The notes below the pieces were generated by a model. It saw only the letters and a program-made list of their open reading frames with translations. It searched no databases and had not been told where the DNA came from. Made by a program: the position numbers and the translations under genes. Shown here one piece after another: positions 14,644 to 23,120 of a stretch of DNA of 29,311 nt (the stretch's first letter is position 1; the number at the start of each line of letters is the position of its first letter). This DNA is from JBFMFE01 sp040752295 (GTDB lineage: Bacteria > UBP15 > UBA6099 > JBFMBQ01): NCBI GenBank assembly GCA_040752295.1, contig JBFMFE010000217.1, forward strand, positions 1 through 29,311. The letters run 5' to 3'.

Positions 14644-17427
14644 TCACGCTCCGACCTGCTCTTTCCTTGCGCAGCATTTCTTGTACTTCAGCCCGCTCCC
14701 GCACGGGCAGGGATCGTTGCGCCCGATCTTTTTCACGGCGCGGCTCTGACGGCGTCCGCCGCCGTCCCCTCCGCCGGCATCGGGCGCCTGCTCCTGGGCG
14801 CGGCGGATGACGCTGCGGCGCTCGCGCACTATCTCCATGAGCGTGACGAGGCGCACGACGTCCCGCCGGACGTTCTGTTTCATCGTCTCGAACATGTCGA
14901 AGGCTTCCTTCTGGTACGCCACCAGGGGGTTCACCTGCCCGTACGCGCGCAGCCCTATGCCATCCTTCAGGTGGTCCATGTCATAGAGATGATCGATCCA
15001 TTTTTCGTCGAGCGTCCGCAGTGTGATCACGCGCTCCATTTCCCTCATGTTTTCCCCGCCGAACCGCTTCTCCTTCGCGAGGAAGAACTCCCTGATGCCG
15101 CCCGCCGTCAGTTCCCTGAGGGCGTCCCGTTGAAGTCCGGCGAGGTCCGCCCTGCGCAGCGTCACGCCGTAGCACAGGAGTTTAAGGTCCTCGTACAGCG
15201 CGTCGAGCTGCCATTCGGCGGGAGCCGCCGTTTCCGGGCAGTACGCGTCGAGCAGCCCGTCCACGCTTTTCGCGACGAAGTCGGCGATAAGCTCGCTGAT
15301 GTTCCCGCCCTCGAGCACTTTGCGGCGCATGGAATAGACCGTCTCGCGCTGTTTGTTCATCACGTCGTCGTACTCGAGGACGTGTTTGCGGATTTCGAAG
15401 TTGCGCGCCTCGACCTTTTTCTGAGCGCTTTCGATGGATTTCGTGACCCAGCGGTGCTCGATCGGCTGCGAGTCGTCGAAGCCCAGGCGCTCCATTATGC
15501 CCTTGATGCGGTCGGAGCCGAACAGCCGCATCAGGTCGTCCTCGAGAGACAGGTAGAACCGCGACGAGCCGGGATCGCCCTGCCGCCCGGAGCGCCCGCG
15601 CAGCTGGTTGTCTATCCGGCGCGCCTCGTGGCGCTCCGTGCCGATGATGTGAAGCCCGCCCAGTTCGACCACGCCGGCGCCGAGCTTGATGTCCGTCCCC
15701 CTTCCCGCCATGTTGGTCGAGATCGTCACCTGCCCCTTCCGCCCCGCCAGCGCGACTATCTCCGCCTCCTTCTCGTGATGCTTCGCGTTGAGCACCGAGT
15801 GCGGTATATTCCGCTTGAGCAGCATGTTGCTGAGCATCTCGGACTTTTCAACGGAGACGGTCCCAACGAGCACCGGCTGTCCGCGCTTGTGGCACCCGGC
15901 GATCTCGTCCGCCACAGACCTGAACTTCGCCGCCTCGGTCTTGTAGATCACGTCCGGGTTGTCCGTGCGGACCATCGGCAGGTGCGTGGGGATCACCACG
16001 ACCTGAAGTCCGTATATCTTGACGAACTCCTGCTCCTCGGTCTTGGCGGTGCCCGTCATTCCGGCGAGTTTTTCGTACATGCGGAAGTAGTTCTGGAAGG
16101 TGATTGACGCCAGCGTCTGGCTCTCGTGCTCGATGCGGACGTTTTCCTTCGCCTCGATGCACTGGTGGAGTCCCTCGCTGTAGCGGCGACCGTACATAAG
16201 GCGCCCCGTGAACTCGTCCACGATGATTACCTCGCCGTCCTTGACGATGTAATCGCGGTCCGCCTTGTAGAGCGTGTACGCCTTGAGCGACGCCTGTATG
16301 ATGCTCTTGATCTCGTTGTAGGTCCGCATCTTTTCAAGGTCGCGCTCGGCGGCGCTTTCGTAGTCGAAGTCCCTCCCCCAGTCGAAGAGGTCGGGCAGGT
16401 TCAGCGTCCGCGCCACGAAGCCCTGCCCGCCGTCCCTCCCCTCGGTGAGGTTCGCAGTGTGCTCCTTCTCGTCGTACTCGTACAGTTCGGACCGCTGGAT
16501 GAGCCTGCGCATGGCTTTATCCACCCTGTAGTACAGCTCGGTGGACTGTTCCGCCTGACCCGAGATGATGAGCGGCGTGCGCGCCTCGTCAACGAGTATG
16601 CTGTCCACCTCGTCCACGATGGCGTAGTGGTGTCCGCGCTGCACCATGTGCTCCCTGTACGTGACCATGTTGTCGCGCAGGTAGTCGAACCCGAACTCGT
16701 TGTTGGTGCCGTAGGTGACGTCGCAGTTGTACGCCTCGCGCCGCTCGTCGAAGTTCATATCGTGCTGTATGACGCCCACCGTGAGACCGAGCGACTCGTA
16801 GATGGGTCCCATCCAGTGCCGGTCCCGCCGGGCGAGGTAGTCGTTGACGGTCACGATGTGAACGCCGTTTCCCGCGAGCGCGTTGAGGTACACCGGCATC
16901 GTTGCGGCGAGCGTCTTGCCTTCGCCGGTCTTCATCTCGGCGATCTTGCCCTCGTGGAGGACCACTCCCCCGATGACCTGAACGTCGAATGGACGCATCC
17001 TGATGTTTCTGATGTCGAGGCGCCTGAGTCGCTCGTAGAATGAGGCGGGGAGTAAAATCCCGTGGTGGCTCTCCCCCCCCGCGAGGCGTTCCCTGACTTC
17101 GCGGATTTCAGAGCGCAGTTCGTTATCGCTTACGTTCGCCTTGATTTCGTCATCGTTCCAGGTGAACACGCTCCAGAGTCCGCCCGGCATGCACCTTCTG
17201 TCAGCAGCCTCGCGGACGACTGCGAAGGCTTCGGGAACAAGCCCGTCGAGCGGGTCGCCGCGCGAGAGGCGTTCCCTGAAATCCGCGGTTTTCGCCCGGA
17301 GCGCCTCGTCGTCGAGCGCCCTCGTTTCGGCGTCCAGGGCGTTCACGGCGTCAACGTACTGTCCGATACGCTCGATTTCCTTTGCGTTGTAGTCAAAAAT
17401 CCCTTTTATCGCGCCGAAAATTCCCAA
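14644..17427 (-). CDS. secA: preprotein translocase ATPase SecA, with an insertion before Walker A
   Basis: SecA drives protein export through SecYEG. The 927-residue protein has Walker A in MKTGEGKT (165-172), the DEAD-type box VDEVDSILVDEARTPLIISG, GMTGTAKTE, ISTNMAGRGTDI, LRGRSGRQGDPG and a C-terminal SEC-C zinc motif, CPCGSGLKYKKCC. Between VREAADR (71-77) and RMRPFDVQ (143-150) there are about 60 residues where canonical SecA has only a few. The insert includes WNDDEIKANVSDNELRSEI. The start is TTG 17427, with AGGTG upstream and MGIFGAIKGIF agreeing with SecA N-termini. An extended -10 promoter lies about 50 nt upstream. prfB follows after one base. Confidence 0.97.
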   Translation of the reverse strand: MGIFGAIKGIFDYNAKEIERIGQYVDAVNALDAETRALDDEALRAKTADFRERLSRGDPLDGLVPEAFAVVREAADRRCMPGGLWSVFTWNDDEIKANVSDNELRSEIREVRERLAGGESHHGILLPASFYERLRRLDIRNIRMRPFDVQVIGGVVLHEGKIAEMKTGEGKTLAATMPVYLNALAGNGVHIVTVNDYLARRDRHWMGPIYESLGLTVGVIQHDMNFDERREAYNCDVTYGTNNEFGFDYLRDNMVTYREHMVQRGHHYAIVDEVDSILVDEARTPLIISGQAEQSTELYYRVDKAMRRLIQRSELYEYDEKEHTANLTEGRDGGQGFVARTLNLPDLFDWGRDFDYESAAERDLEKMRTYNEIKSIIQASLKAYTLYKADRDYIVKDGEVIIVDEFTGRLMYGRRYSEGLHQCIEAKENVRIEHESQTLASITFQNYFRMYEKLAGMTGTAKTEEQEFVKIYGLQVVVIPTHLPMVRTDNPDVIYKTEAAKFRSVADEIAGCHKRGQPVLVGTVSVEKSEMLSNMLLKRNIPHSVLNAKHHEKEAEIVALAGRKGQVTISTNMAGRGTDIKLGAGVVELGGLHIIGTERHEARRIDNQLRGRSGRQGDPGSSRFYLSLEDDLMRLFGSDRIKGIMERLGFDDSQPIEHRWVTKSIESAQKKVEARNFEIRKHVLEYDDVMNKQRETVYSMRRKVLEGGNISELIADFVAKSVDGLLDAYCPETAAPAEWQLDALYEDLKLLCYGVTLRRADLAGLQRDALRELTAGGIREFFLAKEKRFGGENMREMERVITLRTLDEKWIDHLYDMDHLKDGIGLRAYGQVNPLVAYQKEAFDMFETMKQNVRRDVVRLVTLMEIVRERRSVIRRAQEQAPDAGGGDGGGRRQSRAVKKIGRNDPCPCGSGLKYKKCCARKEQVGA

Positions 17428-17472
17428 CTCGCCACACCTGCCCCTTATATGCCCGCATCTTTAATTTTTATG

Positions 17473-17501
17473 ATTATAACATAACGACCGCGCAATTTAA
17501 A
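17473..17501 (-). promoter_or_regulatory. extended -10 promoter for secA-prfB
   Basis: On the minus strand TGTTATAAT gives a perfect TATAAT (17478-17473) with an upstream TG. The -35 candidate 17 nt away is a weak TTTAAA (17501-17496). It sits about 45 nt before the secA TTG. Confidence 0.6.
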
Positions 17502-17604
17502 CGCCGTGCAACGTGCATTCGACGGACTTTCGAGGATATTTCATCTCATGCGCGGGTTTTGTCGCGGGATTCGGAAAAATTCCCGACCGCATTGAAAAAA
17601 AAGT

Positions 17605-17633
17605 TTGACAATTCAACGGATGCAGCCTAAAAT
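17605..17633 (+). promoter_or_regulatory. near-consensus sigma-70 promoter for the envelope-protein unit
   Basis: A perfect TTGACA (17605-17610), a 17-nt spacer and TAAAAT (17628-17633) precede the ATG at 17686 by about 50 nt. It is divergent from the secA promoter. Confidence 0.8.
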
Positions 17634-17685
17634 AATAAAAAACTTGCATTTTAAGGTGTAAATTCATTACAAGGAGCGCACCGGT

Positions 17686-18438
17686 ATGATCAGAACAAAG
17701 TCCGCCGTTCCGGCTTTTCTCATCGCACTACTCGCCGTTTCCGGGCAGGCGTTCGGCGAAGACCAGACGGGACCCGTCAAGATCACAGCCATGACGCGCC
17801 TCGAGTCCCACTCGAAGATAAGCAGCTCAACGGGCGATTTCAGCCCCGAAACCTTCGGCTACCAGATGATATCGCTCTCAAGACAGCTTCAGAAGGGCGT
17901 CATCGGAAACATTTACTACCTCGCACGGTTCAGTTTCGACGACAACGACCTCGCGAGCAACATCGGCGGGGTCAACCTGATCCGCGTTTTCAATCCAAAC
18001 TGGCTCGCCGTCACGGGCTTCAACTACACAAGCGACCCCCAGAGGGGTACCATCGTCGTCAACCCGAGAACCGACCGCGACAGGTTCTCAACCACCGTGA
18101 TTTACACCGTCAACCCCAAGGAGAAACGCCGCCCCGTTTACAGCCTCACGTCAAGTTTCAGCACAGTGACCGACCTCGGCGAGCAGCAGACGCTTTCCGA
18201 AAAACTCGGAATGAAATTCCAGGCTTTCAGCGACCGGTACTCCGCCGCCGTCGGCTACAATTTCACATACAGCCTCAAGAACAGCGAACAGCTCACAAAC
18301 CAGTTCTCCGGCGACCTCGCCTACAAGGTCAACGACACCTACACGCTCTCGCTGGGCGCGCTGTTCATAGACAACGTGTTCGACGGCAACCAGGGCGACG
18401 ACACCGTGACGCGCCTGACGCTGACGGCGCAGTTATGA
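17686..18438 (+). CDS. exported protein, probable outer-membrane beta-barrel
   Basis: I do not recognise a named family. The 250-residue protein has a signal peptide (about 1-24, ending SGQAFGE). The rest is a series of alternating strands separated by short polar turns, such as NIYYLARFSFDDNDLAS, WLAVTGFNYTSD, YSLTSSFSTVTD, YSAAVGYNFTYSL and YTLSLGALFIDN. It ends LTLTAQL; aromatic residues punctuate the strands. The pattern suits a barrel of 10-12 strands, but this is inferred from composition only. AAGGAG is upstream of the ATG. It is first in a three-gene unit behind a near-consensus promoter. Confidence 0.72.
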   Translation: MIRTKSAVPAFLIALLAVSGQAFGEDQTGPVKITAMTRLESHSKISSSTGDFSPETFGYQMISLSRQLQKGVIGNIYYLARFSFDDNDLASNIGGVNLIRVFNPNWLAVTGFNYTSDPQRGTIVVNPRTDRDRFSTTVIYTVNPKEKRRPVYSLTSSFSTVTDLGEQQTLSEKLGMKFQAFSDRYSAAVGYNFTYSLKNSEQLTNQFSGDLAYKVNDTYTLSLGALFIDNVFDGNQGDDTVTRLTLTAQL

Positions 18439-18499
18439 CCCGGCTGTTATATATGAGGAGCAGAGCTTGATCCCGGACAAAGAGGCAAGGAGGAGAAAG

Positions 18500-19318
18500 A
18501 TGTCGAAAAAACACTTCACTGTGACGGCGGTCGTACTGGCGGCGCTTTTCATCGGCGCGGCGGCGCGCGCCGCGGAAATCAAGGCGACGTTCGTCGCCGT
18601 CTCCGGCGACGTACAGGTGCAGCCCGCCGGAGACGCCGAATGGGAACCGGCGGAGGTGGGCGCCGCGCTCGGCAAAGGCGCGTCCGTGAAGACCGGCGCC
18701 GACGGCTCCTGCATGCTCAAATGGGAAGGCGGAAGCGCCGTGAAACTCGGACCGCTGTCGCTGATGAAAATAGACAGGCTGGCGATGAGCAAAACCACCG
18801 GAAAAGGTGAATTCGAGCTTTCGATGGAGAAGGGACGGATGACCGCGCAGGTCGGCAAACTGGCTACGAAGGACTCCGCGTTCAACGTGAGGACGCCCAC
18901 GGCGATCGCCGGCGTGAGGGGCACGGCTTTCGAATGCGCCATCTCGCCCGAAGACGCCCAGGTCTCCATCGCGGTCGTCGAGGGCAGCGTCGTCCTCTCC
19001 GCCGGCGGTGTCGAGATAATCCTCGCGGAGGGCTTCGAGAGCATAGTCCTGCCCGGCGGCATCCCCGCGGAGCCGGCTGCTATCCCACAGGAGAGACTCA
19101 ACAGCCTGAAATCCGCCGTGAGCGGACTGAAGCAGGCGGCGGGTGTCTCGGAAGCGGCGGAAGAGGAAGCCGAAGAAGAAGAAGCGGACGCCGGAGCGGT
19201 GAATGAAACAGTCGTCGAGGAAGTGACCATACAGAACCAGATATCGGACACCTACCAGGCGATCCAGGCGGGATGTCCCGCCGGCGGCGGCTGCATTGAG
19301 GGAACCATAGAATTTTAA
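18500..19318 (+). CDS. exported FecR-domain protein
   Basis: The 272-residue protein starts at ATG 18500, with AAGGAGG upstream; an in-frame TTG 33 nt earlier is less likely. A signal peptide (1-24) is followed by a FecR-type beta-rich domain: VKTGADGSCMLKWEGGSAVKLG (63-84), FELSMEKGRMTAQV (105-118) and the characteristic RTPTAIAGVRGTAFE (131-145). A Glu/Ala-rich segment (about 210-232) precedes a C-terminal tail containing CPAGGGC. Classical FecR is an inner-membrane anti-sigma regulator with a cytoplasmic segment. This protein is fully exported and has no such segment, so a periplasmic or surface scaffold role is more likely. No ECF sigma gene is nearby. Confidence 0.85.
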   Translation: MSKKHFTVTAVVLAALFIGAAARAAEIKATFVAVSGDVQVQPAGDAEWEPAEVGAALGKGASVKTGADGSCMLKWEGGSAVKLGPLSLMKIDRLAMSKTTGKGEFELSMEKGRMTAQVGKLATKDSAFNVRTPTAIAGVRGTAFECAISPEDAQVSIAVVEGSVVLSAGGVEIILAEGFESIVLPGGIPAEPAAIPQERLNSLKSAVSGLKQAAGVSEAAEEEAEEEEADAGAVNETVVEEVTIQNQISDTYQAIQAGCPAGGGCIEGTIEF

Positions 19319-19333
19319 GAGGAGGACGCTTAA

Positions 19334-21730
19334 ATGAAAAGCAAACGTACATCAAACGTAACGCTCATATCCGCCCTCATTGCGGCTGCGGTCCTTTTCG
19401 CGGGATGCGGAGGTGGGGGCGGGGGCGGCGGTACGCCCGCAACGGGCAGGGGTGACCTGAACCTGAAGGTCGAACTCCCGAAGGAGGCGCTTCAGACCAC
19501 CTACAACTACTCGGCTTACATTGACGTGCTCAGCTACGACGCCTCACAGACGGGAACCTCGGTCGCGAACACGACCACCACAATCGTGTACGACACGACC
19601 ACCGGCAAGCACACGGGTACGTTTTCCATCCAGAACATCCCGGTCGGAAACAATTACATATGCAAAGTTAGGGTCTACTCCTCCGGCGCGGCGAAAACCG
19701 CCGAAAAGGAAGCCGCCCAGACCGGAACCCCTGTCGCTTTCGCGGGCGCCGTCGTTGGCACGATAAGCGACGGCGTGACCGCGCCCGTGAACATCACAGC
19801 CACTTCGACGGCAGTCGCGCTCGTGACCCTGAGATACGCGCAGAGAGCCTCGGCGGCGATGTCGGCGGTATCTTCCACCGTCATATCCCAGATTTCCGGC
19901 GCGTCGAGCCTCTCCAACGCAACGAGCTACGTCTACGGCATCTCCGGCGCCGACCCGTTCGTGGTCTCCAACTGGACGGCGACCGTTCAGAACGTCCTCG
20001 ACGGCATACTCGAGGACGCCGGGCTTGTTGACGTGACCGGTCCCACCGTCAGCGCGTTCTACGTCGGCACAACCGAAATCGCCACCTCCACGACGAGCGT
20101 CGCCGACGTGGCGTACGACGGCACCGTGTTCAAGATAAAATTCAGCGAGAGCATGGACTCCACGGTGGACCTCAACACGCAATCCACTCTCACCGCGTCC
20201 GGGTTCTCCATCACCATCGCAAGGGTCGGCGGACTCTCGACGACGATAGACGCGACGAATGCCCTCAATTACGGCGCGTTCGCGTGGGCGACGGTGACGA
20301 ACGCCAATGACACACTCACCTTCACGCTCAAGAGCAATTCGCAGCTGTCGGCGGCGGGTCTCTACACCCTCAAACCGGGATACACCTACAACATCACCGC
20401 ATGGTCGCTCGCCTCGCCATCCAACCTGAAGGACACCTCGGGCAACGTCCTCAACCCCACGGGGCTTAACACCTCCGGCTCGTTCACGACCTCGTCCGAC
20501 ACCACGGCGCCGACCGCGCCGACCTACGTGTACGACGGCACGGGCGCCGACGAGGACCTCACGACGAGCACGACGCAGCTTTCGGCGAACTGGGACGCAG
20601 GCGCCGACGCCGAGTCCGGCATCGCCGCCTACTACTACGCCATCGGAACCACCGCCGGCGCGACCGACACCAAAACCTGGACGAACAACGGAACCGCTCT
20701 TTCCATCACGGTTTCCGGACTCACACTCACGGCGAGCCAGACGTACTACTTCTCGGTCAAGGCGGTGAACGGCGCGGGGCTTGAAAGCTCCGTCGTCTCA
20801 TCCGACGGCATCACCGTCCAGGGCGACGTCACCGCGCCGACAGTCTCCAGTTTCGCGCTCTCCACCGCCACGACCACGCAGTACCTCCCAAGCTCCGCCG
20901 TCGAGGCGGACATGGTCACGCACAACGGGACCGTCTTCGGCACCGTTTACTCCGAGTCCATGGACGCGACGGTTGACCTCAACAACCCGACGACGCTCTC
21001 GGCTTCCGGCTTCTCCATAACCATCGCCCGCGTCGGCGGAACCTCCACAACGATTGACGCCACGAACGCCCTCAACTACGGCACGTTCGCATGGACGTCA
21101 ACGACGAACACGAACGACACCCTTACGTTCACCCTCAAAGGCGAGGCGACGCTTATCTCCGGCGGACTCTACGTGCTGAGACCCTACGCAACCTACAACA
21201 TAACCTTATGGTCGCCCCCGACGAACGTGAAGGACGCAGCCGGAAACGCGGTTGACACGACCGGCATCGCAGCCTCAGGCTCGTTCAACACGGCGCCCGC
21301 AACCGTTCTGAGTTTCACCCCGGCGGACGGCGCGACGGGCGTACTCAACAACCAGACGCAGTTCAAGGTCGCGTTCAACGAAAGCCTCAACACGGCGATT
21401 GACATGAACAACCCCGCGACGCTCAACGCATCCGGCTTCTCCGTAACCATCGCCCGCGTCGGCGGAACCTCGACGACGATTGACGCGACGAACGCGCTCA
21501 GCTACGGCGCGTTCGCGTACACGACGACGACCCTCACCAACGACACCCTCACGTTCACGCTCAAGGACAACGCCACGCTGTCCGGACTCGGCCTCTACGC
21601 GATGAGGGCGAACTCAACCTACAACATCACGAGCAGAACCGTGCCGACGAACCTCCAGGACAAGTACGGCAACCCGATAGACACAGCCACGAACATCGCC
21701 GCAACCGGGAGCTTCACCACCGCCCCGTAA
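19334..21730 (+). CDS. lipoprotein with three Big_5-like (SbsA-type Ig) domains and one fibronectin-III-like domain
   Basis: The 798-residue protein has a lipoprotein signal ending LFAGC, followed by eight glycines (a flexible tether). The N-terminal region (about 35-235) is unassigned. Domain 1 (about 236-390), domain 2 (about 500-655) and domain 3 (about 656-798) each contain VFKIKFSESMD-like, TASGFSITIARVGG and DATNALNYG blocks typical of bacterial Ig-like domains. A fibronectin-III-like domain (about 391-499: TAPTAPTYVYDG, YYYAIGTT, QTYYFSVKAVNGAG) sits between domains 1 and 2. Predicted surface adhesion or scaffold role; no catalytic motif was seen. GAGGAGG precedes the ATG. It ends just before an intrinsic terminator. 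Confidence 0.85.
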   Translation: MKSKRTSNVTLISALIAAAVLFAGCGGGGGGGGTPATGRGDLNLKVELPKEALQTTYNYSAYIDVLSYDASQTGTSVANTTTTIVYDTTTGKHTGTFSIQNIPVGNNYICKVRVYSSGAAKTAEKEAAQTGTPVAFAGAVVGTISDGVTAPVNITATSTAVALVTLRYAQRASAAMSAVSSTVISQISGASSLSNATSYVYGISGADPFVVSNWTATVQNVLDGILEDAGLVDVTGPTVSAFYVGTTEIATSTTSVADVAYDGTVFKIKFSESMDSTVDLNTQSTLTASGFSITIARVGGLSTTIDATNALNYGAFAWATVTNANDTLTFTLKSNSQLSAAGLYTLKPGYTYNITAWSLASPSNLKDTSGNVLNPTGLNTSGSFTTSSDTTAPTAPTYVYDGTGADEDLTTSTTQLSANWDAGADAESGIAAYYYAIGTTAGATDTKTWTNNGTALSITVSGLTLTASQTYYFSVKAVNGAGLESSVVSSDGITVQGDVTAPTVSSFALSTATTTQYLPSSAVEADMVTHNGTVFGTVYSESMDATVDLNNPTTLSASGFSITIARVGGTSTTIDATNALNYGTFAWTSTTNTNDTLTFTLKGEATLISGGLYVLRPYATYNITLWSPPTNVKDAAGNAVDTTGIAASGSFNTAPATVLSFTPADGATGVLNNQTQFKVAFNESLNTAIDMNNPATLNASGFSVTIARVGGTSTTIDATNALSYGAFAYTTTTLTNDTLTFTLKDNATLSGLGLYAMRANSTYNITSRTVPTNLQDKYGNPIDTATNIAATGSFTTAP
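20198..21513. repeat. three copies of an 83-nt segment inside the Ig-like lipoprotein gene
   Basis: Similar segments begin at 20198, 21005 and 21431, each encoding the SGFS(I/V)TIARVGG...TTIDATNAL(N/S)YG block. Copies 2 and 3 are closest to each other at the nucleotide level. They mark domain duplication. Confidence 0.85.
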
Positions 21731-21754
21731 CCGGGGAACGGACACCGATGAAAA

Positions 21755-21792
21755 AACGACCCCGTTCGGAGATCGGGCGGGGTCGTTCTTTT
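21755..21792 (+). terminator. intrinsic terminator of the envelope-protein unit
   Basis: AACGACCCCG (21755-21764) pairs perfectly with CGGGGTCGTT (21778-21787), giving a 10-bp stem and a 13-nt loop followed by CTTTT. It lies 25 nt after the lipoprotein stop. Confidence 0.85.
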
Positions 21793-21844
21793 CGGGAACG
21801 ATGACAAAACAAGGAAGAACCCTTAACGCTCGAAGGAGAATCGG

Positions 21845-22780
21845 ATGATGAAGCGCAAAGCGGCAGTGTACGTTTTTTCGGCGGCGCCAGTCGTTCTCAC
21901 GGCCGCGCTGACCGCCTCGTGCGCACACGCCGCCGCGGGCGGCGCGCTGGAAAAAGCCGTCTCCTCCGTCGGCTTCGGCGTCACGGAAAAAACCTACGAC
22001 CTCGCAAAAAAACCGACGGGCAAAGAATTCAGGATCAGGGAAAGAACCGTTTTCATCGGAAGCGGGGAGGGCACCCGGTTTTTCACGGTCAGAAGGACCA
22101 CCGGGCTGGAGAACGACGGCGCCGTGCACGTCTTCCGCACGGCGATGCACGCGCAGGAGTACGGGGCGGTCGTCAGCGCGCGCCTCGCCGCACTCAAAAG
22201 GCATTCCTTCGCCTTCTCGTACTCACGCAGGGAAGTTCACACGGACAAGTACATAGACTTCTCGAAGCTGTGCGGGTGCATCGCGGGAAAGATCGGCGTC
22301 CCGGAAGTCCATTCCAATCCCTCGCGCCTGACGTGGTCGTACGCTCCGTCGGACGAGTGGACCGTGAGCCTGTCCCGCGGCAGGGCTAACGTCGTGAGAT
22401 ATGAATACGAGACCGGTGACACGTATTCGCTGCTGACGAAGACGCACGCCCTGCGGCTCAAACGCGAGGGAGGAAAGGCTGACTTCGAGCTTTCGCTCGC
22501 CCGGTATTCCCCGAAAAAGCCGCCCTACCAGTCAATCCAGCCGCCCGAAAACACGAACGTCGAATTCAGCGCCGCCTACAAGCCCTTCCGTAACCTGAAG
22601 GTTTCCCTCGTCCTCGGCATGTTCACGGACGGTGTGCCCACGGCGGGCGGTGCGTTCTCCGAACTCGGCGAGGCGCTCGCGATACCCTACATCACCGGCG
22701 ACACGGAACTCGCCCCGCTGTTCAGCGAGAAGTTCGGTTACTGGTCCGTCGGCATCGGGTACGTTTTAACGATGCGGTGA
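21845..22780 (+). CDS. exported protein, possible outer-membrane beta-barrel
   Basis: I do not recognise a family. The 311-residue protein has a signal peptide (about 1-28, ending CAHA). It is rich in alternating strands such as RRTTGLENDGAVHVF, SFAFSYSRREVH, WTVSLSRGRANVVRYEYE, ADFELSLARYS, NVEFSAAYKPF and LKVSLVLGMFTDG. The last strand, FGYWSVGIGYVLTMR, ends close to the C-terminus, as barrel proteins do. GAAGGAG is 6 nt before the ATG-ATG pair; either may be used. It lies beyond the terminator of the preceding unit, so it may have its own promoter, which I could not identify. Confidence 0.68.
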   Translation: MMKRKAAVYVFSAAPVVLTAALTASCAHAAAGGALEKAVSSVGFGVTEKTYDLAKKPTGKEFRIRERTVFIGSGEGTRFFTVRRTTGLENDGAVHVFRTAMHAQEYGAVVSARLAALKRHSFAFSYSRREVHTDKYIDFSKLCGCIAGKIGVPEVHSNPSRLTWSYAPSDEWTVSLSRGRANVVRYEYETGDTYSLLTKTHALRLKREGGKADFELSLARYSPKKPPYQSIQPPENTNVEFSAAYKPFRNLKVSLVLGMFTDGVPTAGGAFSELGEALAIPYITGDTELAPLFSEKFGYWSVGIGYVLTMR

Positions 22781-22955
22781 ACGGTCTCAGCGCCGGGACC
22801 TTTTCCGCCCGTCCGCCGCGCACGCGGCACGGCATTCAGATTCATTTGACGGATTGAAAAGCCTGATTTAGATTAGTGTCGCGTCAACAATGATTACAGT
22901 GCAAAAAGTCCGATTTTACCAAATTTGGGTTTCATCTATGGTTGCCATACTCCGG

Positions 22956-23045
22956 TGTCATTGCGAGCGAAGCGAAGCAATCTCAAGTTTTTTACTGGTT
23001 TTTTTTGAGATTGCTTCGGTCGCCTTCGGCTCCCTCGCAATGACA
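22956..23045. repeat. 90-nt inverted-repeat (MITE/REP-like) element
   Basis: The left arm begins TGTCATTGCGAGCGAAGCGA and continues AGCAATCTCA. The right arm runs from TGAGATTGCTTCGG to CTCGCAATGACA. The arms are complementary over about 25-30 nt with a short T-rich loop. This belongs to the widely seen TTGCGAG...CTCGCAA repeat type found in unrelated bacteria. Its translation gives the spurious CHCERSEAI peptide. Confidence 0.9.
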
Positions 23046-23120
23046 GTCAAGACCTGCTGCACTCCTGTTTTGAACTTTTTGCGCCAGAATCAACAATCAC
23101 ATGTTGTATGTTGTGAAGAA

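Noticed and set aside
14581..16107. 508-codon plus-strand frame
   Set aside because: It lies wholly antisense to prfB and secA; high GC keeps the opposite frame open. The composition is Val/His/Arg-rich without any family pattern.
18467..18499. TTG 18467 as the start of the FecR-domain gene
   Set aside because: It has no ribosome site and would place charged residues before the signal peptide, while ATG 18500 has AAGGAGG and a clean signal sequence.
18500..19318. FecR-type iron-signalling regulator
   Set aside because: There is no cytoplasmic anti-sigma segment, no ECF sigma factor and no TonB receptor nearby; the protein is exported whole.
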